Below are positions 42,793 to 52,299 of a stretch of 64,000 nt of DNA, in pieces. The position numbers and the translations under genes were made by a program. Below the pieces are notes generated by a model. The model had not been told where the DNA came from. It searched no databases and saw only the letters and a list, made by a program, of their open reading frames with translations. Source of the stretch: Pseudomonas sp. SDI (GTDB lineage: Bacteria; Pseudomonadota; Gammaproteobacteria; Pseudomonadales; Pseudomonadaceae); assembly GCF_003105155.1 (NCBI RefSeq), contig NZ_QETK01000010.1:1-64000 (forward strand), in the 5' to 3' direction. Position 1 is the first letter of the stretch. The number at the start of each line of letters is the position of its first letter.

Positions 42793-45651
42793 ATGCTCGA
42801 GCTCACTGTAGAGCAGATTTCCATGGGCCAGACGGCGCCGGACAAGGCCGCGGCCTTGCAACTGCTGGCCGGGCACCTGGTTGCCGACGGGCTGGTGGCT
42901 GCGGGTTACCTCGCGGGTTTGCAGGCCCGTGAAGCGCAAGGCTCGACCTTTCTCGGCCAGGGCATCGCCATCCCCCACGGCACGCCGGACACCCGCGAGC
43001 TGGTGTTTGCCACTGGCGTGCGCCTGTTGCAGTTCCCCGACGGTGTGGATTGGGGCGACGGCCAGATCGTTTACCTGGCCATCGGTATCGCTGCGCGGTC
43101 CGACGAACACCTGCGCCTGTTGCAACTGCTCACCCGTGCCCTCGGTGAGACCGATCTGGCCGAAGCCCTGCGCCGTGCCGGCAGCGCCGAAGCGTTGCTG
43201 AAATTGCTGCAAGGCGCGCCGCAAGAGCTGGCGCTGGATGCGCAGATGATCGGCCTGGGCGTGCCGGCCGACGACTTTGAAGAGCTGGTCTGGCGTGGCG
43301 CACGCCTGTTGCGCCGCGCCGAGTGTGCCGGCAGCGGCTTTGCCGCAGTGCTGCAGCAGGTCGAAGCGCTGCCGCTCGGCGATGGCCTGTGGTGGCTGCA
43401 CAGCGAGCAGACGGTGCGCAAGCCGGGCCTGTCGTTCGTTACCCCGGAGCAACCGCTGCGTTACCTCGGTCAGCCGCTGAACGGCGTGTTCTGCCTGGCC
43501 AGCCTCGGTGCTGCCCACGAAGCCATGCTCGAACGTCTGTGCGCGCTGCTGATCGAGGGCCGCGGCAACGAACTCGGGCGCGCCACCAATAGCCGCGCGG
43601 TGCTTGAGGTGTTGGGCGGCGAGTTGCCGGTCGACTGGCCCAGTGCGCGGATAGTGCTGGCCAATGCCCACGGCCTGCACGCGCGGCCAGCCAAGGAGCT
43701 GGCCCAACTGGCCAAGGATTTCCCCGGCGAGATTCGCCTGCGCGTGGTCGAGAGTGCTGACGCGCCGGTCTCGGCCAAGAGCCTGAGCAAGCTGCTCAGC
43801 CTCGGTGCCCGGCGTGGCCAGACGCTGGAGTTCATCGCCGAACCGGGCATTGCTGCCGATGCCTTGCCAGCGCTGCTTGCCGCTGTCGCCAGCGGCCTGG
43901 GCGAGGAGGTGGAAGCGCTGGCCCCGGTCAGTGAGGCCGTGCTTGAGTTGCTCCCCGAGCCGGCGGTGCAGGCCCCGGTGGACGGTGCGCTGATCCAGGG
44001 CGTGGCCGCTGCACCGGGGATTGCCTGCGGCCCGGCGCATGTCCAGGTGGTGCAGGTATTCGATTACCCGCTGCGTGGCGACAACCCGGCCAATCAACGC
44101 GAACGCCTGCAGCGGGCGCTGGCCGACGTGCAGGGTGAAATCGACGGGCTGATCCAGCGCAGCCAGGCCAAGGCCATTCGCGAGATTTTCGTCACCCACC
44201 AGGAAATGCTGGCCGACCCGGCCCTGGGCGATGAAGTCGAGGTGCGCCTGCGCCAGGGCGAAAGCGCCGAGGCCGCCTGGATGGCGGTAATCGAAGCGGC
44301 GGCGCGGCAGCAGGAGAGCTTGCACGACGCGCTGCTGGCCGAGCGCGCCGCCGACCTGCGCGACGTCGGTCGGCGGGTGCTGGCGCATTTGTGCGGTGTG
44401 CGCGAAACCGCCGAACCGCAGCAACCCTACGTGCTGGTGATGGAAGAGGTTGGCCCGTCCGACGTCGCCCGGCTCGACCCGGCACGGGTCGCCGGGATTC
44501 TGACCGCACGCGGCGGTGCCACCGCGCACAGCGCCATCGTCGCCCGGGCGCTGGGCATTCCGGCGGTGGTCGGGGCCGGCGAGGCGGTGCTGTTGATCGC
44601 CGCCGGCACGCCACTGTTGCTCGACGGCCAGCGCGGGCGGGTCACGGTGGCGCCGGCGGCCGACGAACTGCAACGGGCGCTGGCCGAACGCGCCCAGCGC
44701 GAAGCCCGGCTGCAAGCGGCCAACGCCCGGCGCCTGGAGCCGGCGCTGACCATGGACGGCCACGCGGTGGAGGTGTTCGCCAATATCGGCGAGAGCGCCG
44801 CTATCGACAAAGTGCTCGAGCAGGGCGCCGAAGGTGTCGGTTTGCTGCGCACCGAACTGATTTTCATGGCCCACCCCAACGTGCCCGACGAGGCTACCCA
44901 GGAGGCCGAATACCGCCGCGTGCTCGACGGCCTTGGCGGCCGGCCGCTGGTGGTGCGCACTCTCGATGTCGGCGGCGACAAACCGCTGCCGTACTGGCCG
45001 ATTGCCGCAGAGGAGAACCCGTTCCTCGGCGTGCGCGGCATCCGCCTGACCCTGCAACGCCCGCAGATCATGGAAAGCCAGTTGCGCGCATTGCTGCGGG
45101 CTGCCGACGACCGGCCGCTGCGGATCATGTTCCCGATGGTCGGCCAGCTGGACGAGTGGCGGGCAGCGCGGGCCATGGTCGAGCGCCTGCGCGCCGAAAT
45201 TCCGGTGGCCGACCTGCAAGTCGGGATCATGATCGAAGTACCGTCGGCGGCGCTGCTCGCCCCGGTGCTGGCCCGCGAGGTGGACTTCTTCAGCGTCGGC
45301 ACCAATGACCTGACCCAGTACACCCTGGCCATCGACCGCGGCCACCCGAGCCTGTCGGCCCAGGCCGACGGCCTGCACCCGGCGGTGCTGCAACTGATCG
45401 ACATCACCGTGCGCGCCGCCCATGCCCATGGCAAGTGGGTTGGCATCTGCGGTGAACTGGCGGCCGATCCGCAGGCGGTGGCGGTACTGGTGGGCCTGGA
45501 CGTGGACGAACTGAGTGTCGCCGCGCGCAGCATCGCCGAGGTCAAGGCCGAGGTGCGTGGCCTGAATATGCAACAGGCCCGGGAGCTCGCGCGCCAAGCG
45601 CTGCTGTTGGGCAGTGCCGCCGATGTGCGAGCCTTGCTGGAGCAGCGTTGA
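42793..45651 (+). CDS. fruB: PTS fructose multiphosphoryl transfer protein EIIA-HPr-EI
   Basis: A 952-residue three-domain protein. EIIA(Fru) is at about 1-150 with active His62 in AIPHGTP; HPr at about 283-370 with His296 in NAHGLHARPAKE; enzyme I from about 395 to the end with His579 in GGATAHSAIVARALGIPAVVG, plus LRTELIFM and the PEP-binding GTNDLTQYTLAIDR. It moves phosphate from PEP to FruA in the cytoplasm. The ATG at 42793 has AAGGAGAAGG before it. The fruK start overlaps its stop by one base. Confidence 0.96.
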   Translation: MLELTVEQISMGQTAPDKAAALQLLAGHLVADGLVAAGYLAGLQAREAQGSTFLGQGIAIPHGTPDTRELVFATGVRLLQFPDGVDWGDGQIVYLAIGIAARSDEHLRLLQLLTRALGETDLAEALRRAGSAEALLKLLQGAPQELALDAQMIGLGVPADDFEELVWRGARLLRRAECAGSGFAAVLQQVEALPLGDGLWWLHSEQTVRKPGLSFVTPEQPLRYLGQPLNGVFCLASLGAAHEAMLERLCALLIEGRGNELGRATNSRAVLEVLGGELPVDWPSARIVLANAHGLHARPAKELAQLAKDFPGEIRLRVVESADAPVSAKSLSKLLSLGARRGQTLEFIAEPGIAADALPALLAAVASGLGEEVEALAPVSEAVLELLPEPAVQAPVDGALIQGVAAAPGIACGPAHVQVVQVFDYPLRGDNPANQRERLQRALADVQGEIDGLIQRSQAKAIREIFVTHQEMLADPALGDEVEVRLRQGESAEAAWMAVIEAAARQQESLHDALLAERAADLRDVGRRVLAHLCGVRETAEPQQPYVLVMEEVGPSDVARLDPARVAGILTARGGATAHSAIVARALGIPAVVGAGEAVLLIAAGTPLLLDGQRGRVTVAPAADELQRALAERAQREARLQAANARRLEPALTMDGHAVEVFANIGESAAIDKVLEQGAEGVGLLRTELIFMAHPNVPDEATQEAEYRRVLDGLGGRPLVVRTLDVGGDKPLPYWPIAAEENPFLGVRGIRLTLQRPQIMESQLRALLRAADDRPLRIMFPMVGQLDEWRAARAMVERLRAEIPVADLQVGIMIEVPSAALLAPVLAREVDFFSVGTNDLTQYTLAIDRGHPSLSAQADGLHPAVLQLIDITVRAAHAHGKWVGICGELAADPQAVAVLVGLDVDELSVAARSIAEVKAEVRGLNMQQARELARQALLLGSAADVRALLEQR

Positions 45652-46607
45652 TGGCCAAGATATTGACCCTGACCTTGAACCCGGCGCTGGACCTGACCGT
45701 CAGCCTCGACGCCCTGCGCCCGGGTGCGGTCAACCGCAGCCAGGCGCAGCACAGCCACGCCGCCGGCAAAGGCCTGAACGTGGCCCAGGTGCTTGCCGAC
45801 CTCGGCCATCGGCTGACTGTCGGCGGCTTTCTCGGCCAGGACAATCTGCAACCGTTCGAACAACTGATCGCCCGCCGTGGCTTTGCCGACGCTTTCGTGC
45901 GTGTGCCGGGCGAGACCCGCAGCAATATCAAGCTGGTCGAGGCGGATGGCCGGGTGACCGACATCAATGGCCCCGGTCCGCAGGTCGACGAACCCGCCCG
46001 GCACGCCCTGCTGAGCCGCCTGGAGCGTATCGCCGCCGGGCATGACGCGGTGGTGGTGGCCGGCAGCCTGCCGCGCGGGGTCAGCGCGCAGTGGTTGCAG
46101 CAGCTGCTCGGCCGACTCAAGGCGATGGGCCTCAAGGTGGCTCTGGACAGCAGCGGCGAAGCCCTCAAGGCCGGGTTGCTCGGCGCACCATGGCTGGTCA
46201 AGCCGAACACCGACGAACTTGCCGAGGTGCTCGGCCGTCCGCTACAGAGCATTGCCGAGCAGCACGCGGCGGCCCAGCAACTGATCGCCCAGGGCATCGA
46301 GCATGTGGTGGTCTCGCAGGGTGAACAGGGCGTGCTCTGGTTCAGCCGCGGGCGGACGCTGCAAGCCGTGCCGCCAACGGTCAGCGTTGCCAGCACGGTC
46401 GGTGCCGGCGACTCGCTGCTGGCGGGCATGCTCCATGGCCTGCTCGGCAGCGAACCGGCGGAGCAGACCTTGCGTCGCGCCACTGCCATCGCCGCGCAAG
46501 CGGTGACCCAGATCGGCTTCGGCATCCATGACCGTGTGCAACTGGCGCAGTTGGAAGCCGCAGTCCAGCTCCAGACCCCCCGCGTAGAACAAGAGGGTGA
46601 CCAATGA
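45651..46607 (+). CDS. fruK: 1-phosphofructokinase
   Basis: A 318-residue ribokinase-like sugar kinase: LTLNPALDLTV at the start, GKGLNVAQVLADLG, and the catalytic GAGDSLLAGMLHGLL near residue 255. It phosphorylates fructose 1-phosphate to fructose 1,6-bisphosphate. Its own substrate is the Cra effector, so it also resets induction. The ATG at 45651 overlaps the fruB stop (TGATG) and its end overlaps fruA (ATGA); the three genes form one operon. Confidence 0.95.
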   Translation: MAKILTLTLNPALDLTVSLDALRPGAVNRSQAQHSHAAGKGLNVAQVLADLGHRLTVGGFLGQDNLQPFEQLIARRGFADAFVRVPGETRSNIKLVEADGRVTDINGPGPQVDEPARHALLSRLERIAAGHDAVVVAGSLPRGVSAQWLQQLLGRLKAMGLKVALDSSGEALKAGLLGAPWLVKPNTDELAEVLGRPLQSIAEQHAAAQQLIAQGIEHVVVSQGEQGVLWFSRGRTLQAVPPTVSVASTVGAGDSLLAGMLHGLLGSEPAEQTLRRATAIAAQAVTQIGFGIHDRVQLAQLEAAVQLQTPRVEQEGDQ

Positions 46608-48322
46608 AACTCGCCATCATCACTGCCTGCCCGAATGGCCAGGTGTCGAGCTTGCTCAGTGCGCGCCTGCTGGATGCGGCGGCGCAGCGCCAGGGCTGGA
46701 GCACCAGCGTTGAAGTACACGACCGCGAGCGCCCGGAGCGGCAATTGTCGGCGGCGGTGATCGACGCGGCCGACTGGGTGCTGGTCATCAGCACCGGCCC
46801 GCTCGACCTGAGCCGGTTCCATGGCAAGCGGCTGTTCCAGAGCACGCCGTCGCAGGCCCTGGGCGATGTCGAAGGGTTCCTGCGCCAGGCCGCCGAGCAG
46901 GCGCAGGTGTACCAGCCGGCGGCGGCGCCCAGGGCGACGCCGAAGCTCGTGGCGATCACCGCTTGCCCGACCGGCGTGGCGCATACCTTCATGGCCGCGG
47001 AAGCCTTGCAGCAGGCGGCGCAACAGCTGGGCTACCAACTGACGGTCGAGACCCAGGGCTCGGTCGGCGCGCGCAATCCGTTGAGTGCGGCGGCGATTGC
47101 CGAGGCCGATGTGGTGTTGCTGGCCGCCGATATCGAAGTGCCCACCGAGCGCTTCGCCGGCAAGCGTATCTATCGCTGCGGCACCGGCATCGCCCTCAAG
47201 CAGGCGCAGGCGACGCTGAACAAGGCGCTGGCCGAGGCGCGCGAAGAATCGACCGCGTCGGCGCCGGTAGCCACCGGCAAAACCGAGCGTGCCGGCGTCT
47301 ACAAGCATCTGCTGACCGGCGTTTCGTTCATGCTGCCGATGGTGGTGGCGGGCGGCTTGCTGATCGCGCTGTCGTTCGTGTTCGGCATCGAAGCCTTCAA
47401 GGAGCCGGGGAGCTTGCCGGCGGCGCTGATGCAGATTGGCGGCGAGGCCGCCTTCAAGCTGATGGTGCCGCTGCTGGCCGGTTACATTGCCTGGTCCATC
47501 GCCGACCGTCCGGGGCTGGCGCCGGGGATGATCGGCGGGTTGCTGGCGAGCACCCTCGGCGCGGGCTTCATCGGCGGTATCGTCGCCGGTTTTCTCGCCG
47601 GCTACAGCGCCAGGGCCATCGCCCGCTGGGTGCGTCTGCCGAGCAGCCTGGAGGCGCTGAAACCGATCCTGATCATTCCGTTGCTGGCCAGCCTGTTTAC
47701 CGGGCTGGTGATGATCTACGTGGTCGGCAAGCCGGTAGCAGGGATGCTCGCAGGGCTGACCCAGTTCCTCGACAGCATGGGCACCACCAACGCGATTCTG
47801 CTCGGCATCCTGCTCGGCGCGATGATGTGCGTGGACCTTGGCGGGCCGGTGAACAAGGCCGCCTATGCGTTCTCGGTGGGGCTGCTGGCTTCGCAGAGCT
47901 ATGCGCCGATGGCCGCGACCATGGCGGCCGGGATGGTCCCGCCCATTGGCTTGGGCATCGCCAGTTTCATTGCCCGGCGCAAGTTCGCGCAGAGCGAGCG
48001 CGAAGCCGGCAAGGCCGCGCTGGTGCTGGGCCTGTGCTTCATTTCCGAGGGGGCGATTCCATTTGCCGCCAAGGACCCGTTGCGGGTGATTCCGGCCAGC
48101 GTCGCCGGTGGCGCGCTGACCGGGGCGCTGTCGATGTACTTCGGCTGCAAGCTGATGGCGCCGCATGGTGGGCTGTTCGTGATGTTGATCCCGAACGCGA
48201 TCAATCATGCCGTGCTGTACCTGCTGGCGATCCTCGCCGGCAGCCTGCTCACGGCCTTGCTGTACGCAGTGCTCAAGCGCGGCGAGGAGGTCGAGTTGGC
48301 GGTTCAGCCGGCCAAGGCCTGA
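46604..48322 (+). CDS. fruA: PTS fructose transporter subunit EIIBC
   Basis: A 572-residue permease. An N-terminal EIIB-like domain with Cys9 (ITACPNG) precedes the phosphorylated EIIB domain with Cys121 in AITACPTGVAHTF; the EIIC part starts near residue 225 (KHLLTGVSFMLPMVVAGGLL) and has about eight to ten membrane helices. It imports fructose as fructose 1-phosphate. Last gene of fruBKA; its stop is three bases from the convergent aminotransferase-fold gene. Confidence 0.95.
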   Translation: MKLAIITACPNGQVSSLLSARLLDAAAQRQGWSTSVEVHDRERPERQLSAAVIDAADWVLVISTGPLDLSRFHGKRLFQSTPSQALGDVEGFLRQAAEQAQVYQPAAAPRATPKLVAITACPTGVAHTFMAAEALQQAAQQLGYQLTVETQGSVGARNPLSAAAIAEADVVLLAADIEVPTERFAGKRIYRCGTGIALKQAQATLNKALAEAREESTASAPVATGKTERAGVYKHLLTGVSFMLPMVVAGGLLIALSFVFGIEAFKEPGSLPAALMQIGGEAAFKLMVPLLAGYIAWSIADRPGLAPGMIGGLLASTLGAGFIGGIVAGFLAGYSARAIARWVRLPSSLEALKPILIIPLLASLFTGLVMIYVVGKPVAGMLAGLTQFLDSMGTTNAILLGILLGAMMCVDLGGPVNKAAYAFSVGLLASQSYAPMAATMAAGMVPPIGLGIASFIARRKFAQSEREAGKAALVLGLCFISEGAIPFAAKDPLRVIPASVAGGALTGALSMYFGCKLMAPHGGLFVMLIPNAINHAVLYLLAILAGSLLTALLYAVLKRGEEVELAVQPAKA

Positions 48323-48325
48323 ACC

Positions 48326-49522
48326 TCAGCGGCTGAGTTGGCGCAGCGCGTCGACCAGTTGCTGGACCTCGGCCGGGGTGGTGGTGAACCCCGGCGTGAC
48401 GCGAATGCACGGCCCGCACGCCGAGCCCTCGCGGTCGACGGTAAACAGGTTGAACTCGGTGAGCAGGCGTCGGGCCATGGCTACCTGGTCGGTGTGCCGG
48501 GTGAAGCGGAACGAAGTGATCCCGCAGTACAGCCGGGGATCGTCCGGCACCAGCACGTCGATGCCTTCGATATCCCGCGCCTGGCGTACCCAAAGGTCAC
48601 GCAGGTAGTTCAGCCGCGCGCCCTTGACTGCCGTGCCGATGTTCGCGTGTTCGGCGAACACCGTCGGCAGGCTCATCCAGGCTGGAATGTTCGGCGTGCC
48701 GTAGGGCGCGCGCGAGCGGATATCGTCCAGCGGGTAGCGGCGTTCGCCCATGTCCGGTTCGATGTCGGCCAGGCGCCCCGGCGCAATGTAGATCAGCCCC
48801 AGGCTCAGCGGCGCGCCGATCCACTTCTGCAAGTTGAAGCCGGCAAACTCGACGCCCAGTGCGGCCAGGTCGAACTCGATCTGACCCAGGGCGTGGGCGC
48901 CGTCGAGGAACACGTCGATGCCATGCTCGCGGGCCAGCGCGGTGATGTCCTGCACCGGCATCACCAGCCCGGTGCGGTGGGTAACGTAGGTCAGCGGCAT
49001 CAGTTTCAGCCGGGGGTGCTGACGGAAGGCATCGCGGTAGCTTTGCATCAGCGAGTCGTAGCTGACCGGGTGCGGATGGCGCAGCTCGATCACTTTGGCG
49101 CCGCGCTGGCGGGCCAGCCAGCGCACGGCATTGCTGACGCTGTCGTAGTCGAGGTCGCTGACCAGCACCTGATCGCCGGCCGCTAGCCGGGTGTAGTTGC
49201 GGATCAGCGACTGCATCGAGGCCGAGGCGCTCTGGGTGATGGCCACGCTGTGTTCGGGCGCGCCCAGCAGCTCGGCGGCGGCCGCGCGGATCTGCAGGTT
49301 GCCCAGCGTTTCGAAGTGCTGGCGCACCGGCAGCGAGTTGCCCTGGTTGATTGCGTCGATGTGCTGCTTGTAGGTAGCCGCTACCGTACGGGTCATGCGC
49401 CCGAAGTAACCGTATTCAAGATTGACCGGGCCCGCTTCGACGTCGTACTGGGCGGCAATCCGCTGCCAGTAGCCCTCGTCGCGGGCCAGGGTGGAGGGGG
49501 CAGGCAAGGTCAGGTCGGGCAT
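48326..49522 (-). CDS. Class V aminotransferase-fold PLP enzyme (isopenicillin N epimerase-like)
   Basis: A 398-residue fold-I PLP enzyme of the class V group. The PLP Asp lies in DVFLDGAHALGQ and the Schiff-base Lys in GFNLQKWIGAP; ITQSASASMQSL fits the phosphate-binding region. Relatives include isopenicillin N epimerase-like proteins and cysteine desulfurases, but no active-site Cys loop is evident and beta-lactam synthesis is not expected here. The substrate is unknown. It ends three bases from fruA, convergent. The DUF3820 gene runs the same way but downstream-gene order puts it upstream of this one. Confidence 0.85.
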   Translation of the reverse strand: MPDLTLPAPSTLARDEGYWQRIAAQYDVEAGPVNLEYGYFGRMTRTVAATYKQHIDAINQGNSLPVRQHFETLGNLQIRAAAAELLGAPEHSVAITQSASASMQSLIRNYTRLAAGDQVLVSDLDYDSVSNAVRWLARQRGAKVIELRHPHPVSYDSLMQSYRDAFRQHPRLKLMPLTYVTHRTGLVMPVQDITALAREHGIDVFLDGAHALGQIEFDLAALGVEFAGFNLQKWIGAPLSLGLIYIAPGRLADIEPDMGERRYPLDDIRSRAPYGTPNIPAWMSLPTVFAEHANIGTAVKGARLNYLRDLWVRQARDIEGIDVLVPDDPRLYCGITSFRFTRHTDQVAMARRLLTEFNLFTVDREGSACGPCIRVTPGFTTTPAEVQQLVDALRQLSR

Positions 49523-49537
49523 CGGTGTACTCGCAGG

Positions 49538-49768
49538 TCAGGGGCGTGGACGTGGATGTTTCTTGCGCAATGGGATCAGCAGGTCGGACAGGCCGTTGTG
49601 GTCGACCTCGTGCATCAGCGCCAGCAGCCCACCCAGTTCGCCGTGGGGGAACCCCTGGCGGGCAAACCAGTTGAGGTAGTTGCCGGGCAGGTCGGCGATC
49701 AGCCGGCCCTTGTATTTGCCGTAGGGCATTTCGCGGGTAACCAGTAGTTCGAGTGTTTCGGGGGTCAT
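49538..49768 (-). CDS. DUF3820 family protein
   Basis: A 76-residue protein with the family pattern MPYGKYKGRLIADLPGNYLNWFARQGFP. DUF3820 proteins are small, sometimes annotated as quorum-sensing-regulated virulence factors. The ATG at 49768 is used; the frame runs on to 49846 but those residues do not fit. It begins the small same-strand pair with the PLP enzyme, 15 bases upstream of its start, so they are probably co-transcribed. Confidence 0.82.
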   Translation of the reverse strand: MTPETLELLVTREMPYGKYKGRLIADLPGNYLNWFARQGFPHGELGGLLALMHEVDHNGLSDLLIPLRKKHPRPRP

Positions 49769-49918
49769 GGCACGGCAGTGGGTAAGAACGAAAGAAACCT
49801 GACGATACATGCAATCTGCATGAAGGCCAAAGGACAGATCATGCATAAAGCGACCATACAGATGTTTTGAATTTTTTTAAGTTGGTGATTGTTAAGGGAA
49901 AATTAAAACGCGTTAAGC

Positions 49919-49933
49919 TGGCACGAAGACTGC
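49919..49933 (+). promoter_or_regulatory. Sigma-54 promoter
   Basis: TGGCAC-N5-CTGC fits the RpoN consensus TGGCAC-N5-TTGC at all key positions (GG at -24, GC at -12). It lies 43 bases before the start codon of the gene at 49976, at a normal distance. The activator is unknown; no upstream enhancer palindrome was identified by eye in the short gap. Confidence 0.6.
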
Positions 49934-49975
49934 TCCGGTGTAGTACATCTTTATCTCATGCAAAGGAGTACTGTC

Positions 49976-50452
49976 ATGACCTCGTCGAATAAAGACGTTA
50001 TTGCGGTTTTGAACGAACTGATCGAATTCAGCAAAGATGGCGAAAAGGGTTTCAACGCCTCTGCTGACGATGTGAAGAATCCACAGCTGAAAAGCTATTT
50101 TGTCCAGCGTGCCGGCGAGTGCAGCATGGCGGCCTCGGCGTTGCAGCAGCAGGTGCGTGCGCTGGGTGGCGACCCGGAGTCCAGCTCCAGCGTCAGCGGC
50201 GACCTGCACCGTGGCTGGGTGAACCTCAAGTCGATGCTGACCGGCAAGGACGAGGAAGCCGTGCTCAATGAAGTCGAGCGCGGCGAGGATCATGCGCTGA
50301 AGGCCTATAAGGACGCGTTGGAGAAGCTGACCAAGCTCAACAGCCTGCCGAGTAGCCAGGTGTATTCGCTGGTGGAAGGCCAGTATCACGGCGTGCAGCG
50401 TAACCATGACCAGGTCAAGGTACTGCGCAATGCCGCGCGGGCTCGCGCCTGA
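49976..50452 (+). CDS. PA2169/DUF2383 family four-helix-bundle protein
   Basis: A 158-residue acidic, helical protein (NKDVIAVLNELIEFSKDGEKGF; NPQLKSYFVQRAGECSMAASAL; VERGEDHALKAYKDAL) of the PA2169/DUF2383 family, ferritin-like in fold and typical of stress or stationary-phase genes. Possible metal ligands (Glu/His) are spread as in the family. The ATG at 49976 has AAGGAG seven bases upstream. A sigma-54-type promoter precedes it and a strong hairpin follows, so it is a single-gene unit. Confidence 0.88.
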   Translation: MTSSNKDVIAVLNELIEFSKDGEKGFNASADDVKNPQLKSYFVQRAGECSMAASALQQQVRALGGDPESSSSVSGDLHRGWVNLKSMLTGKDEEAVLNEVERGEDHALKAYKDALEKLTKLNSLPSSQVYSLVEGQYHGVQRNHDQVKVLRNAARARA

Positions 50453-50462
50453 TTAACCGCTA

Positions 50463-50503
50463 GGCGCTGGCTGGCCTGCGACCGAGTGCAGGCCAGCAGC
50501 GCC
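50463..50503. terminator. Long hairpin between convergent genes
   Basis: The arms GGCGCT...GCTGGCCTGC and GCAGGCCAGC...AGCGCC pair over about 16 bases around GACCGAGT. It lies between the convergent PA2169-like gene and the diguanylate cyclase gene and probably ends both transcripts. Confidence 0.75.
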
Positions 50504-50521
50504 CAGCGTTGATCGAGTCAG

Positions 50522-52015
50522 TCAGCTTTCTATGCGATTGCGTCCATTCGCTTTGGCCCGGTACAACGCCTCATCGGCATCCCCGAGCACCGACGCCAGA
50601 TCCTGCGCCATCCCCGGCGTATGCAAGCCGATCCCGATACTCACCGTCACCGGCTGCCGGTCTGTGGCAAACGGCGGCAACGCCTGGATGCTGCTGCGAA
50701 TCCGCTCGGCCAGGGTCTGCGCGCCCTTCAGCTCGGTTTCTGGCAACACCACCAGGAACTCCTCGCCGCCATAGCGCGCCGCCAGGTCCGCCGGCCGGCG
50801 AATGCTGCGGCTGATCGCCGCCGCCACCTGTCGCAAGGCCACATCGCCGCCGGCATGCCCATGCCGCTGGTTGAACGCCTTGAAGTGATCCACATCGACC
50901 ATCAACACCGCCAGCGGTCGCTGGTTACGCTGGGCCCGTGCCCATTCGCGACGCAACACCTGGTCCAGCTGGCGGCGGTTGGCCAGGCCGGTCAGGCTGT
51001 CGGTGGCCGCCAGTTCCGCCAGGCTCTGCTCGGCACTGTGCCGGCGCCGCAGTTCGCGGCCCAGGGCCAGGGTCAGCCAGAGTAGGCCGATACACAGCAA
51101 CCCGGTGGCCGCACCGACCACCCGCGCGGTGCGCCGCCATGAGCTGTAGACCTCGTCGCTGGACAACGCCACCACCACCAGTAGCGGCAGCTCGTTGACT
51201 CGCGAGTACGTGTACAGGCGGTGCTTGCCGTCCAGGCTCGACTTGGCGGTGAAGCTGCCGTCGTTGCCGGCCCTGATACGCTGGAAATTCGACTGTGCCG
51301 AGAAGTCCTTGCCGATCAGCGGGTCGTCTTTATAGCTGGGGTGCCGGGCGAGCAATATGCCGTCGCTGTTGAACAGGTTCACGCTGCTGTCGCGACCGAT
51401 GTCCAGGCGCTGGAACAGTTCGGTGAAATACGCCAGGCGCAACGCCCCGGCGGCGATCCCGGCAAACTCGCCCGACGGCCCGTCGATGCGCCGGCTGAAA
51501 CTGATGCACCAGTCCAGCCCGCCGAGGCGCGCCTTGAACGGTGGGCTGACGACCATGCCCAGGTCGCTGCTCGCGCGGTGAGCCTGGAATACCTTGCTGT
51601 CGGCAAAGTTGGCCGTGCGCGGGATGACGCTGGTGGAATCGGCGACTATGTTGCCGTCACGGTCGAGCCAGAGGATGTCGCCACGCACCGGCGCAGTGAA
51701 GGCCTGACTGAACAGCACCTGCTGGCGCAATGGCGCCGGCACACTGAGCAGCTCCGGGCGCTGGATGGCCCAGATCAGCCCGCGCAGGGACAGGTCGTAG
51801 AGTTCGACGTTGCGCTCGATGTCGGTATCGATCAATTGGGCGATATTGCTCGCCGAGCGCGCCGCCGCCTGCTCGACGCTGGCACGTTCGCGCATCAGCA
51901 GGAAGGTGACAATGGCGACAATGGCCATGACGGTCACGCAACTGCACAGGTTCAGGACCAACTCTGGGTGGGTCCTGTACAAGGTCTTGGGCTGTGGCAA
52001 TAAGCGCGAAGGCAT
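50522..52015 (-). CDS. Membrane-bound GGDEF diguanylate cyclase
   Basis: A 497-residue protein: TM1 at about residues 22-42, a periplasmic sensor of about 240 residues with a Cache-like look (DGDIVADSTSVIPRTA-like segment, GDILWLDRDGNIVAD; VNLFNSDGILLARHP), TM2 at about 290-312, then a GGDEF domain with the active motif GGEEF and an RxxD inhibitory site (R-P-A-D) five residues before it. It should make c-di-GMP and be product-inhibited. The ATG at 52015 is chosen; the frame is open to 52072. No EAL domain. The ligand is unknown. Confidence 0.9.
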   Translation of the reverse strand: MPSRLLPQPKTLYRTHPELVLNLCSCVTVMAIVAIVTFLLMRERASVEQAAARSASNIAQLIDTDIERNVELYDLSLRGLIWAIQRPELLSVPAPLRQQVLFSQAFTAPVRGDILWLDRDGNIVADSTSVIPRTANFADSKVFQAHRASSDLGMVVSPPFKARLGGLDWCISFSRRIDGPSGEFAGIAAGALRLAYFTELFQRLDIGRDSSVNLFNSDGILLARHPSYKDDPLIGKDFSAQSNFQRIRAGNDGSFTAKSSLDGKHRLYTYSRVNELPLLVVVALSSDEVYSSWRRTARVVGAATGLLCIGLLWLTLALGRELRRRHSAEQSLAELAATDSLTGLANRRQLDQVLRREWARAQRNQRPLAVLMVDVDHFKAFNQRHGHAGGDVALRQVAAAISRSIRRPADLAARYGGEEFLVVLPETELKGAQTLAERIRSSIQALPPFATDRQPVTVSIGIGLHTPGMAQDLASVLGDADEALYRAKANGRNRIES

Positions 52016-52299
52016 GGTCGAAAGTTTTGTCGAACCGATCAGGGCAAGGAAAGTTGAGCAAAAGCCCAACACCGGAAATAAAGCATATCCAACTTAGCGG
52101 ACCGGTTTATTTCGAGCATTGGGCTTTTTGCAGTGCAATCTACAGGCCGCAGCAGCCAAACGAGGCGGCGCCGGTATTCTAGGTAACCACGGATTGTCGG
52201 ACAAGAAGTTAATTGACCGATTGCACTATTTAAAGTGCGGGTCATCACCGGCGCCGGACAAGAGTCGGTGTTCACCGACTCCTTATGAATCTTCCTCGC

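Noticed and set aside
42652..45597. 981-codon minus-strand open frame opposite fruB
   Set aside because: It is the shadow of a G+C-rich gene: fruB on the plus strand has three recognisable domains, active-site motifs and a ribosome site, while the minus frame is His/Arg/Gln-rich and matches nothing.
48326..49522. Isopenicillin N epimerase as the actual function of the class V enzyme
   Set aside because: The name fits the fold group only; no beta-lactam biosynthetic genes are near, so the entry is kept at family level.
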